The position numbers and the translations under genes are program-made. This document shows, piece after piece, positions 1-8,778 of a stretch of 13,535 nt of DNA. Within the stretch, counting starts at the first letter, position 1, and every line of letters starts with the position of its first letter. The notes beneath the pieces were generated by a model. That model made no database searches. It saw nothing but the letters and a program-made list of their open reading frames with translations, and was not told where the DNA came from. The DNA is from Trueperaceae bacterium (GTDB lineage Bacteria > Deinococcota > Deinococci > Deinococcales > Trueperaceae). The stretch covers positions 1 through 13,535 of the forward strand of contig PXAU01000350.1 of assembly GCA_003567075.1 (NCBI GenBank), written 5' to 3'.

Positions 1-618
1 GACCGCGCCGAGGCCGGCCTGGAGGACGAGGTGGCAGCGCGCCTGGCCCGGTACACGGGACTCGACGAGGCCTGGCTGCGGCGCTCGCACCTGCGCGTCG
101 AGATCATGCGCTTCTGCAAGGAACTGCTGCGCGAGCGCGGCCTGAGCGTGGGCCGCCTGGACGCGCGCTACACCGGTCGCGATCGCGACGGCGTGGGTGC
201 GACGCCCGATGTTGACCCTTCCTACACGGCCATCCTCGGGCCGTACGGCGCCACCTTCAACGACTACGTGCGTCGCGAGCTCGGGTACGCCTCCGACCTG
301 CCCTACGAGGTGCTCACCAGCCTCTACGCGACCTGGCGTTTCGAGGGCTTTGAGAACCGCTTCGTGAACGTGGCCGAGAAGCTGCGCTCGGCCATGCACG
401 CCAACCCGGGCCTGCGCGTCCACGTGGCCAGCGGCTACTACGACCTGGCCACGCCCTACTGGGCGACCGAGCACACGCTGGCGCACATGGCGCTCGACCC
501 CGCCCTGCGGGCGAACGTGGCGCACCGCGTGCACCCGGCCGGTCACATGATGTACGTGCACGAGCCGTCGCTCTCGGCCGTGAGCAGCGACCTGGCCGAC
601 TTCGTGCGGCGCGACTGA
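1..618 (+). CDS. S10 serine carboxypeptidase-like peptidase, C-terminal part (5' truncated)
   Basis: The reading frame is open from the first base of the window, so the gene begins upstream and about 205 codons are visible. Two active-site segments of peptidase family S10 can be seen. The catalytic Asp lies in SGYYDLATPYWATE (Asp codon 442-444) and the catalytic His in PAGHMMYVHEPS (His codon 544-546). The nucleophilic Ser would lie upstream of the window. Family members are serine carboxypeptidases that remove C-terminal residues, and bacterial ones are usually secreted or periplasmic; any signal peptide would be outside this window. The gene ends 25 bp before the converging glnS stop. The GTG at 31 is an internal codon, not a start. 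Family assignment is confident; substrate and exact location are unknown. Confidence 0.85.
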   Translation, partial: DRAEAGLEDEVAARLARYTGLDEAWLRRSHLRVEIMRFCKELLRERGLSVGRLDARYTGRDRDGVGATPDVDPSYTAILGPYGATFNDYVRRELGYASDLPYEVLTSLYATWRFEGFENRFVNVAEKLRSAMHANPGLRVHVASGYYDLATPYWATEHTLAHMALDPALRANVAHRVHPAGHMMYVHEPSLSAVSSDLADFVRRD

Positions 619-628
619 GACGCGTCTG

Positions 629-642
629 CGGCGGTCACGCCG
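629..642. terminator. Short GC hairpin between convergent genes, weak terminator candidate
   Basis: The 25-bp gap between the S10 peptidase stop and the glnS stop holds a 5-bp stem, CGGCG paired with CGCCG around the loop GTCA. It has no T-run on either strand, so as an intrinsic terminator it is weak. Only its position between convergent genes supports the call. Confidence 0.2.
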
Positions 643-643
643 G

Positions 644-3043
<2,400 letters not shown>

Positions 3044-3063
3044 GCTGTTCGGGCTCCTCCCTG

Positions 3064-3088
3064 GCGCGCCGCCGGCAACGCGGCGCGC
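3064..3088 (-). other. GC-rich hairpin in the glnS leader
   Basis: A perfect 9-bp inverted repeat, GCGCGCCGC (3064-3072) and GCGGCGCGC (3080-3088), encloses a 7-nt loop about 20 nt upstream of the glnS start and just before its Shine-Dalgarno sequence. No T-run follows on the minus strand. It could be a leader structure affecting translation, or a weak terminator for read-through from cdsA. The sequence shows the repeat; the role is inferred. Confidence 0.4.
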
Positions 3089-3095
3089 GCCACCG

Positions 3096-3104
3096 AGGCT
3101 AGCA
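3096..3104 (-). promoter_or_regulatory. Possible extended -10 promoter for glnS
   Basis: On the minus strand TGCTAGCCT resembles an extended -10 element (TGn followed by TAnnnT). I see no good -35 hexamer at the usual distance. Transcription from here would start just before the leader hairpin and give a leader of about 45 nt. The 137-bp gap after cdsA makes a separate promoter plausible, but the match is weak. Confidence 0.25.
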
Positions 3105-3180
3105 TTCGTCGCGTGCCGGCGGGGGGCGTGGCGGTGCGGTCCACCGAACACCACCACGTGCCACCAAACCCACCGACGGC

Positions 3181-4026
3181 TCAGCCGCGGTACAGGATGA
3201 GCGTAAGCAGGAAGTACGTGACCGGGATCGCCACCAACATGCTGTCGAGCCTGTCCAGGACGCCCCCGTGCCCCGGAAGGAAGACGCCCGCGTCCTTCAC
3301 GCCCACCCAGCGCTTCACCAACGACTCGAACAGGTCACCGAGCAACGCCGCGAGCGGGACCACCACGCAGAACACCAGCACGTGCAGGAGTGAGAAGCGG
3401 AACCCGGTCCACAGCGGCATCAGGGCCAGCGTCGCGAACACGACCACCGCCGCCAGCGCGAAGCCACCGACCGCGCCCTCGATCGTCTTGTTGGGGCTGA
3501 TGCGCGGCGCCAGCGGTCGCTTGCCGAAGAGCGTGCCGATCACGTAGCCGCCCACGTCGGTGGCGATGATCGCCAGGATCGGCAGCGTCAGGTACCACAA
3601 CCCGATCACGCCGTCGGGTGTGTAGCGCAAGGTGATCACCAACCCGAAGAGCCAGCTGATCCAGACGTAGCCGAGCACGCTGAAGGCCAGCGCGTGCAGC
3701 GAGTGCCGGTTCGAGGCGATCACCTCGAGCACCAGCATGCTGACCACGAAGCCGAGCAGCAGCAGTTCGCGCCAGGGAACGTCGCCGAACGGAGCCATCC
3801 AGGGATGGCTGGGTGGCAGCGACGCCGGCAGCGTGAGTGCCGTGGCGATCCAGAGGCTGCGGCGGCGGATGGGGATGCCGCGCAGGCGCATCATCGCGGT
3901 GTACTCGGACACCGCGATGAACGTCAGGACCAGGTACGCGGGACCGATCAGCGGCAACCCTGCCCACAGCACCACCAGCGTCAACAGGAAGGCCAGGAAC
4001 GCGGAGACGATGCGGGTCAGGGACAC
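3181..4026 (-). CDS. cdsA: Phosphatidate cytidylyltransferase (CDP-diglyceride synthase)
   Basis: An integral membrane enzyme that makes CDP-diacylglycerol from phosphatidic acid and CTP, the branch point of phospholipid synthesis. The 281-aa product has several hydrophobic segments spread along its length. Near its C-terminus is the family signature, read as SLVKRWVGVKDAG followed by PGHGGVLDRLD, with the expected Lys-Asp and His-Gly-Gly/Asp-Arg-x-Asp residues. The conserved SPNKTIEG segment lies before it. The start is a GTG at 4024-4026, 16 nt after the frr stop, with only a weak AGGGA upstream, so translation is probably coupled to frr. The neighbours rpsB-tsf-pyrH-frr match the usual bacterial arrangement, although uppS, often placed between frr and cdsA, is absent here. 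Confidence 0.95.
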   Translation of the reverse strand: MSLTRIVSAFLAFLLTLVVLWAGLPLIGPAYLVLTFIAVSEYTAMMRLRGIPIRRRSLWIATALTLPASLPPSHPWMAPFGDVPWRELLLLGFVVSMLVLEVIASNRHSLHALAFSVLGYVWISWLFGLVITLRYTPDGVIGLWYLTLPILAIIATDVGGYVIGTLFGKRPLAPRISPNKTIEGAVGGFALAAVVVFATLALMPLWTGFRFSLLHVLVFCVVVPLAALLGDLFESLVKRWVGVKDAGVFLPGHGGVLDRLDSMLVAIPVTYFLLTLILYRG

Positions 4027-4042
4027 GGGGCCGGGCGCGTCC

Positions 4043-4597
4043 CTAGACGGCCATGATGTCGTCTTCTTTGGTCTTCAGCCGCTGCTCGATCAAGGCGACG
4101 AACTCGTCGGTCAGCTTCTGGACCTCGTCCTCGCCCTGGTGGAACTGGTCCTCGGAGAGCTCGGCGTCCTTGTGCAACGACTTCAGCTGGTCGTTCGCAT
4201 CGCGCCTCACGTTGCGGATCCCGACGCGGGCCTCCTCGGCCATGTGCTTGACCTGTCTGACCAGGTCGCGCCGGCGTTCGTCGTTGAGCGCCGGCACCGA
4301 GATGAAGATGGTGTCGCCCTGGTTGCTCGGGTTGAAGCCCAAATCGCTCTCGCGGATGGCCTTGTCGATCGCGTTGATGGCCGACTTGTCGAAGGGCGAG
4401 ATTACCAGCGTGCGCGGATCGGGGCTGGCGACGGTGGCGAGCTGGTTGAGCGGTGTCGAGGCCCCGTAGTAGTCGACGTAGACCCGGTTCAGGATAGCCG
4501 GGTTGGCGCGCCCGGTGCGCACCACGCTGATGTTGTTCTCGAACGCCTCGAGCGTCTTGTTCATCCGCTCGCGCGTCTCCTTCAGCACGGTCTTCAT
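4043..4597 (-). CDS. frr: Ribosome recycling factor
   Basis: With EF-G, this protein splits the post-termination ribosome into subunits so that it can be reused. The 184-aa length is standard for the family. The first half holds VRTGRANP and the segment around TVASPDPRTLVISPFDKS, which belong to the conserved core. The C-terminal half, with KHMAEEARVGIRNVRRDAN and the following charged residues, forms the long helical bundle. I chose the ATG at 4595-4597 because AGGAGG lies 6 nt upstream and the product begins MKTVLKETRERM, as family members do. The frame remains open to 4708 but the extra 37 residues show no conservation. It lies 162 bp after pyrH, the widest gap inside the rpsB-cdsA group, so it may have an additional promoter. 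Confidence 0.96.
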   Translation of the reverse strand: MKTVLKETRERMNKTLEAFENNISVVRTGRANPAILNRVYVDYYGASTPLNQLATVASPDPRTLVISPFDKSAINAIDKAIRESDLGFNPSNQGDTIFISVPALNDERRRDLVRQVKHMAEEARVGIRNVRRDANDQLKSLHKDAELSEDQFHQGEDEVQKLTDEFVALIEQRLKTKEDDIMAV

Positions 4598-4759
4598 CGC
4601 TGTCCTCCTGGGGCCGCACGATGCGGCGGCATGTGCGTGCCGCAGTCTACCGTGCCCGTCGCAACGCGGCGCCCTCGGCCTCGTCGCGTCGCATGGCGCC
4701 GGGTACACCGATCACAGCGCCGCTGCCCTCAGTTGCCCGGCGAATGCGCACGCCCTGGT
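4598..4759 (-). promoter_or_regulatory. pyrH-frr intergenic leader with alternative hairpins and a possible -10
   Basis: This 162-bp gap has no gene. Just upstream of the frr Shine-Dalgarno (minus-strand AGGAGG, 4604-4609) the minus strand reads TGCGGC (4639-4644), GCCGCA (4622-4627), TGCGGC (4613-4618). The middle element can pair with either neighbour, forming an 11-nt-loop stem or a tight 3-nt-loop stem next to the ribosome site. TAGACT (4644-4649) is a possible -10 without a clear -35. If it is used, the first arm is left out of the transcript. I see no T-tailed terminator. The role is inferred and uncertain. Confidence 0.3.
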
Positions 4760-5485
4760 TCAATCCGCGAAGCGCGAGCGCGCGTCCGTGGCGATGCGGG
4801 TGCCGACGTGCTCACCGGCCAGCAGGCGCGTGAGGTTGCCGCTGGTGAAGATGTCGAACACCACCATCGGCATGCCGCGACCCATGCACAGGCTGATGGC
4901 GGTGGCGTCCATCACCTTCAGGTCCTGGTTCAGCACGTCCAGGTACGACAGCTCGGCGTACTGACGCGCGCCCGAGTTCTTCCTGGGGTCGTCGTCGTAC
5001 ACGCCCGACACCGCGTTCTTGGCCATCAACACCGCGTCGGCGTCGATTTCGAGCGCCCGCAGCGCGGCCGCGGTGTCGGTGGTGAAGAAGGGATTGCCGG
5101 TGCCGCCGGCGAAGATGACGACGCGGCCCTTCTCTAGGTGCCGCAGGGCCCGCCGACGGATGTAGGGCTCCGCCACCGCCTGGATGGGTAGCGCGGTCTG
5201 CACGCGCGTGCTCACGCCCTGCCGCTCGAGCGCGTCCTGGAGAGCGATCGCGTTCATGACGGTGCCCAGCATGCCGACGTAGTCGGCGGTGGCTGGGTCC
5301 ATGTCGCGGCCGCTCGTGGCGCCGCGCCAGAAGTTCCCACCGCCAACGACGAGCGCTAGTTCGGTGCCGCTGGCGTGCGCCGCGCGGATCTCGGTGGCGA
5401 GCGCGTCGGTCGCTTCGGGGGCGACGCCGAAGCCGCTGCGGCCTGCCAGGAACTCGCCGGAGAGCTTCAGCAGGACGCGTTGCAC
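4760..5485 (-). CDS. pyrH: UMP kinase
   Basis: A cytoplasmic enzyme that phosphorylates UMP to UDP with ATP in pyrimidine nucleotide synthesis. Bacterial forms belong to the amino acid kinase family and act as hexamers. At 241 aa it has the usual length. The N-terminal VLLKLSGE, the glycine-rich VVGGGNFWRG, the segment DYVGMLGTVMNAIALQDALE, AGGTGNPFFTTDT and GVYDDDPRK all match PyrH in order, ending in VMDATAISLCM. The GTG start is 6 nt beyond the tsf stop. No strong Shine-Dalgarno is visible except GAGTAGGG at the tsf end, so translational coupling to tsf is likely. The position between tsf and frr is the classic one. Confidence 0.96.
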   Translation of the reverse strand: MQRVLLKLSGEFLAGRSGFGVAPEATDALATEIRAAHASGTELALVVGGGNFWRGATSGRDMDPATADYVGMLGTVMNAIALQDALERQGVSTRVQTALPIQAVAEPYIRRRALRHLEKGRVVIFAGGTGNPFFTTDTAAALRALEIDADAVLMAKNAVSGVYDDDPRKNSGARQYAELSYLDVLNQDLKVMDATAISLCMGRGMPMVVFDIFTSGNLTRLLAGEHVGTRIATDARSRFAD

Positions 5486-5491
5486 GAGGCC

Positions 5492-6085
5492 CTACTCGCC
5501 GATCGCGATGCGGCTGAAGCGACCCACCTGGATGTTCTCGCCGATCGTGGCCACGGCCTCGGTCAGGAGCTGCTCCACGGTCTGCTTGTCGTCCTTGATG
5601 TAGGGCTGCTCCAAGAGGCAGACCTCGGCGTAGTACTTGCCGATCCGGCCCTCGACCATCTTCTCGACGATGGCCTCGGGCTTGCCCTCCTCCAACGCCT
5701 GGGCGCGCAGGGCCCGCTTCTCGTCCTCCACGACCTCCTGCGGCACCTCGTCGCGCCGGGTGTAGAGCGGGTTGGCCATGGCGATGTGCAGCGCCAGGTT
5801 CTTGGCCAGCTCGCGGAAGTTCTCGTTGCGGGCCACGAAGTCTGTCTCGCAGTTGAGTTCGATCAGGACCGCGACGCGACCGTTGTGGTGCACGTAGCTG
5901 CCGATCAGCCCCTCGCGCGCGCTCCGGTCGGCCTTCTTGGCGGCCTTGGCGATGCCACGCTCGCGCAGCAGCGCTGCCGCCGCATCCAGGTCGAAGCCGG
6001 CCTCTTCGAGCGCCTTCTTGACGTCCATCATGCCCGCGCCGGTCATGGCCCGGAGCTTCTTGATCTGCTCGGTGGTGGTGCTCAT
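5492..6085 (-). CDS. tsf: Elongation factor Ts (short, Thermus-type)
   Basis: The nucleotide exchange factor that recycles EF-Tu from its GDP form. The N-terminal UBA-like domain is seen in IKKLRAMTGAGMMDVKKAL and the following helices. The EF-Tu-contacting TDFVARN motif sits at residues 81-87. At 197 aa it is far shorter than the E. coli protein (about 283 aa) and close to the Thermus form (196 aa), which has a reduced core and works as a dimer; this supports a Deinococcota origin. The ATG start has GGAGGAG about 9 nt upstream. It begins 31 bp after rpsB and is surely co-transcribed with it. Confidence 0.97.
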   Translation of the reverse strand: MSTTTEQIKKLRAMTGAGMMDVKKALEEAGFDLDAAAALLRERGIAKAAKKADRSAREGLIGSYVHHNGRVAVLIELNCETDFVARNENFRELAKNLALHIAMANPLYTRRDEVPQEVVEDEKRALRAQALEEGKPEAIVEKMVEGRIGKYYAEVCLLEQPYIKDDKQTVEQLLTEAVATIGENIQVGRFSRIAIGE

Positions 6086-6116
6086 CCGTCGTTGCTCCTC
6101 CGTGCCGCTTCAGGCG

Positions 6117-7190
6117 TCACTGCTTGCTGGTGTCGTCGACGTCCGCGCTGGCCTCGCCGCTCGGTGCCTCGCCGCTCGGTGCCTCGCCGCTCGGTGCCTC
6201 GCCGCTCGGTGCCTCGCCGCTCGGCTCGTCGCGGTCCGGTCGTTCGTTGGCCGCATCGGCCTGCTCGGCGACCGCGGTCGCCTGTTCCTCGTCGACGTCG
6301 ACGGCGGGTTCCCCACTGCCGCTCGGTGCGGGCGCCGGCGGTGGCGGTGGAACGTCGGCCGGCGCGACGGTGGCGGCGGGTTGGTTCGCGCTGCCGCCAT
6401 CGATGACGGCCGCGCGCACAGCGCGTTCGGCCGCTGACTCCGGGATCGGCTTCATGGGCGTGACGGGTGCGGGTACGGGCTCCGCCTCGGCCTCGGCGGC
6501 GACGCTGGCGCCGCCGCGCACCTCCACAATCACGTCGGCCAGGGTGGCCGTCACGAGCTGGATGGAGCGGATGGCGTCGTCGTTCCCGGGGACGATGAAG
6601 TCGAGGACGTCCGGATCGGAGTCGGTATCGGCCAGCGCGACCGCTGGGATGCCCAGCTTGTTGGCCTCCTTGACGGCGATCGCCTCCTTCGTCGGGTCGA
6701 TGATGAAGAGCGCGTCCGGGAGCCGCGTCATGTCGCGGATGCCACCCAGGTAGCGCTGCAGCCGGTGCAACTCCTTGCCCAGGTCGATCTGTTCCTTCTT
6801 GCTGTACCGCAGGATCGACTCGTCCTCGAAGCTCTTCTCGAGGTCCTTGAGGCGATCGACGCGGGTTCGGATGGTGCGGAAGTTGGTGAGCAGCCCGCCA
6901 AGCCAGCGCTCGTTGATGAAGGGCATCCCGCAACGTTTGGCTTCGGCGGCGAGGATCTCCTGGGCCTGCTTCTTGGTGCCCACGAACAAGATGGTGCTGC
7001 CGCGGCCGGCGAGGTCGCGCAGGAAGTTGAAGGCCCTCTCGGACTCGACCAGCGTCTTCTGCAGGTCGATGATGAAGATGCCGTTGCGCTCGGCGAAGAT
7101 GTAGCGCTTCATCTTCGGGTTCCAGCGCTTTGTCTCGTGCCCGAAGTGCACGCCGGCCTCGAGCAACTGCTTCATACCCAGGTACGACAC
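6117..7190 (-). CDS. rpsB: 30S ribosomal protein S2 with long acidic repeat-containing tail
   Basis: A small-subunit ribosomal protein. Residues 1 to about 227 are a standard S2: VHFGHETKRWNPKMKRYIF, FVGTKKQAQ, INERWLGGLLTNF, FIIDPTKEAIAVKEANKLG and DTDSDPDVLDFIVPGNDDA are all present. The remaining 130 residues are a low-complexity tail rich in Ala, Pro, Glu and Asp, ending in five PSGEA units (323-347) and DVDDTSKQ. Usual S2 length is about 230-260 aa, so at 357 aa this is clearly extended. I chose the GTG at 7188-7190, giving (V/M)SYLGMKQLL, because GGAGG lies 6 nt upstream. The frame stays open to 7712 only by chance. It is the first gene of the rpsB-tsf-pyrH-frr-cdsA group. Confidence 0.96.
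   Translation of the reverse strand: MSYLGMKQLLEAGVHFGHETKRWNPKMKRYIFAERNGIFIIDLQKTLVESERAFNFLRDLAGRGSTILFVGTKKQAQEILAAEAKRCGMPFINERWLGGLLTNFRTIRTRVDRLKDLEKSFEDESILRYSKKEQIDLGKELHRLQRYLGGIRDMTRLPDALFIIDPTKEAIAVKEANKLGIPAVALADTDSDPDVLDFIVPGNDDAIRSIQLVTATLADVIVEVRGGASVAAEAEAEPVPAPVTPMKPIPESAAERAVRAAVIDGGSANQPAATVAPADVPPPPPAPAPSGSGEPAVDVDEEQATAVAEQADAANERPDRDEPSGEAPSGEAPSGEAPSGEAPSGEASADVDDTSKQ
6151..6225 (-). repeat. Five tandem 15-bp repeats coding PSGEA in the S2 tail
   Basis: Plus-strand unit GCCTCGCCGCTCGGT occurs at 6151, 6166, 6181, 6196 and 6211. The first four copies are identical and the fifth differs only in its last base. The unit is a multiple of three, so copy-number change would keep the rpsB frame. 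Near-identity at the DNA level suggests recent slippage expansion. Confidence 0.95.
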
Positions 7191-7217
7191 GGTGGTCCTC
7201 CAGTGGCGGGACGTTGA

Positions 7218-7252
7218 GGGAGTCTCAGCGGCCTCCCGGTTGATGCCCGGGA
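7218..7252 (-). promoter_or_regulatory. Mutually exclusive hairpins in the rpsB leader
   Basis: Two small stems share the same bases upstream of the rpsB ribosome site. One pairs TCCCGG (7234-7239) with CCGGGA (7247-7252) around 7 nt. The other pairs GGGAG (7218-7222) with CTCCC (7233-7237) around 10 nt. Ribosomal protein operons are often autoregulated through leader RNA, but I do not recognise this as a known S2 leader motif. Confidence 0.3.
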
Positions 7253-7318
7253 CGGTGCCGCTCGGATCTGGCGTCACCTGCCAGCGGACGTCCCACTGCC
7301 GCCGGCAAGACCTTGCAG

Positions 7319-7327
7319 AATGTACCA
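7319..7327 (-). promoter_or_regulatory. Extended -10 promoter candidate for the rpsB operon
   Basis: The minus strand reads TGGTACATT, an extended -10 (TGn plus TACATT). I see no convincing -35. Its upstream flank is the right half of the strong inverted repeat at 7326-7357. Transcription from here would give an rpsB leader of about 120 nt. A promoter is expected between the TPR gene and rpsB, and this is the best match I see. Confidence 0.4.
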
Positions 7328-7357
7328 CGCGCGCCGGCCGTACGGCCAGCGCGCGTG
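7326..7357 (-). terminator. Strong inverted repeat upstream of rpsB: terminator-like hairpin or operator
   Basis: Fourteen-base arms CACGCGCGCCGGCC (7326-7339) and GGCCAGCGCGCGTG (7344-7357) pair around a GTAC loop with one mismatch (a G-U pair in minus-strand RNA). It lies about 93 bp beyond the TPR gene stop. No T-run follows on either strand, so an intrinsic terminator is uncertain. It directly abuts the candidate rpsB -10, so an operator role is possible. Confidence 0.45.
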
Positions 7358-7416
7358 ACGATGAGGCCAACGCCCTCCCTCGGCCGGGCGGAGCCGGCGA
7401 CCGGGCGCTCGCTGGG

Positions 7417-7434
7417 CGGCCCAGGTTCGGGCCG
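7417..7434 (-). terminator. Small GC hairpin just after the TPR gene
   Basis: A 6-bp stem, CGGCCC with GGGCCG around the loop AGGTTC, sits 15 nt past the TPR gene stop. It lacks a T-run. It is a possible weak transcription end or 3' protecting hairpin. The rest of 7191-7449 holds no gene that I can support. Confidence 0.2.
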
Positions 7435-7449
7435 GTCACGTGGGCGCGC

Positions 7450-8598
7450 TCAGCGCAGCGCGTCGAGCGCCGTGCGTGCAGCCGAGAAGCCCGGCTCCAG
7501 TTCGAGGGCTCGCTCGAAGGCCCGACGAGCGTTCTCGAGGTCCCCGGTGGTACCGCGGGCCTCGTACGCACGGCCCAAGTAGTAGTGCGCCTCGGCCGAT
7601 TCGGGCGGCAACAGCGCGCCCTGCTGGGCCCGGCGCACCGCGTCGTCCAGGCGGCCCTGCTGCAGGTATGCGCGCGCCAGGTAGGTGAACAGCGGCGGCG
7701 TGAACACCGCACCGTCGAGTTGCAGGGCTCGCTCGAAGCGAGGGATCGAACCCTCCACGTCGCCGCACTCGAACAACGCGATCGCCAGCTGCGACACCGC
7801 CGAGAGCGAGTTCGGCGCCAGAGCGACGGCCTGCGACAACTCGTACTCGGCGCCGCTGCAGTCGCCCAGGCGATACATGACGTTGCCCAGGTTGTTGCGG
7901 GCGCTGGCGTTGTTCGGGTCGAGCACGACCGCGCGTCGGAAGGCCTGCTGAGCCAGCTCGAGCTGCTCCAGGTCGCGGTAGGTGCGGCCTAGGTTGACCT
8001 GGATGGTCGAGCGTTCGCGCTCGCTCAGCGTACCCGCGCTGGCGAGCTCGACGGCGCGTTCCAGCGCCCGCTGCGCCGCCACGAGGTCGCCGGCCTGGTA
8101 CAGCACGATGCCCTTCGTGTTCTGGACCGAGGCGTCGTCGCCGGCCACGCGCTCCGCGCGCTGCAGCACGTCGAGCGCGTCGGCGAGCCGTCCACCGTGA
8201 CCGGCAGGGTCGAACAGGAACTGCTCCTGGTAGGTGAGCGCCAGATGCACGTACGCCGGCACGTGCGACGGGTGCACATCGATCGTTTGCCGGAAGGCTT
8301 CGATCGCGGCAGCGAAGGCGTTCTGGCAGGCCAGCGCACGGCCCTTGCCGACCAACGCTTCGGGGTTGTCCTCGTCGCGCTTCAAGGCCTCCTGGAAGAA
8401 GTACTGCGCCAGCGCGCAGTCGCCTTGGCTGAAGTACAGGTTGCCGTCGCGGACCAGCCTGGCGGCGTCGGCCACGGCGCCGTTCTGGGCGTGGGCCGGT
8501 GGACTGGTCCAGGCGAACGCGAGCGCGAGAGCGAGCACGGCCAGCGTGCCCACCAGGGCCCGTTGGGCCGGCAAGCGGCGGGGTTGGATGGTGTTCAA
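7450..8598 (-). CDS. Secreted TPR-repeat protein
   Basis: The product (382 aa) has a signal peptide: basic PRRLPAQR, a hydrophobic stretch to about residue 30, and an AHA-Q cleavage site near residue 37. The rest is consecutive tetratricopeptide-like helix pairs, for example ARLVRDGNLYFSQGDCALAQ, ARNNLGNVMYRLGDCSGAEY and AHYYLGRAYEARG. It should be exported and act as a protein-interaction scaffold; the partner is unknown. Cys 61, 91, 247 and 278 lie near the helix turns of neighbouring repeats, suggesting disulfides. I chose the TTG at 8596-8598 because GGAGG lies 5 nt upstream and the signal peptide follows at once. An ATG at 8733 would add 45 unlikely residues. It is divergent from ctaA and precedes rpsB by 259 bp on the same strand. 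The fold call is firm, the function is not. Confidence 0.8.
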   Translation of the reverse strand: MNTIQPRRLPAQRALVGTLAVLALALAFAWTSPPAHAQNGAVADAARLVRDGNLYFSQGDCALAQYFFQEALKRDEDNPEALVGKGRALACQNAFAAAIEAFRQTIDVHPSHVPAYVHLALTYQEQFLFDPAGHGGRLADALDVLQRAERVAGDDASVQNTKGIVLYQAGDLVAAQRALERAVELASAGTLSERERSTIQVNLGRTYRDLEQLELAQQAFRRAVVLDPNNASARNNLGNVMYRLGDCSGAEYELSQAVALAPNSLSAVSQLAIALFECGDVEGSIPRFERALQLDGAVFTPPLFTYLARAYLQQGRLDDAVRRAQQGALLPPESAEAHYYLGRAYEARGTTGDLENARRAFERALELEPGFSAARTALDALR

Positions 8599-8627
8599 CG
8601 TAGCCTCCGAGAGCGAAACGTCGCGCG

Positions 8628-8636
8628 ATCGTAGCA
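8628..8636 (-). promoter_or_regulatory. Extended -10 promoter candidate for the TPR gene
   Basis: The minus strand reads TGCTACGAT (TGn plus TACGAT), placing a transcription start about 20-25 nt before the TTG start codon. No clear -35 is visible. The same TACGAT hexamer recurs upstream of the divergent ctaA. Confidence 0.4.
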
Positions 8637-8721
8637 GCGCGTCGGGCGCGTGCTCGCCGGGCCGGATTACCTCGTCCCGCTTGGCCTGGTGGTGGCCGAG
8701 GCGAGGGGTGACCCGAGGGCG

Positions 8722-8737
8722 CATCGTTCCCACGATG
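8722..8737. repeat. Short inverted repeat in the TPR-ctaA divergent region
   Basis: CATCGT and ACGATG are perfect 6-base arms around a 4-nt spacer TCCC. The arms share the core ACGAT with the larger palindrome at 8779-8794 and with both candidate -10 hexamers. It could be a regulator half-site pair or chance. Confidence 0.3.
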
Positions 8738-8778
8738 TCGCTTGACGGTGAGAAGGGCGTGTGCCGTCGGGTGCAGCC

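Noticed and set aside
3044..3157. ATG/GTG starts further upstream for glnS
   Set aside because: The added 38 residues are not like any GlnRS N-terminus, and the GTG at 3043 has the only clear Shine-Dalgarno.
6151..6225. Tandem repeat considered as a CRISPR or regulatory array
   Set aside because: The units are 15 bp with no spacers and are in frame inside rpsB, so they are a coding repeat.
7191..7712. Upstream extension of the rpsB frame by 174 codons
   Set aside because: The extra sequence is Arg/Ser/Thr-rich without conservation, overlaps the TPR gene end, and the GTG at 7190 has a strong GGAGG at good spacing.
8742..8770. TTGACG as a -35 element for ctaA
   Set aside because: No -10-like hexamer lies 15-19 bp downstream, so it is probably a chance match.
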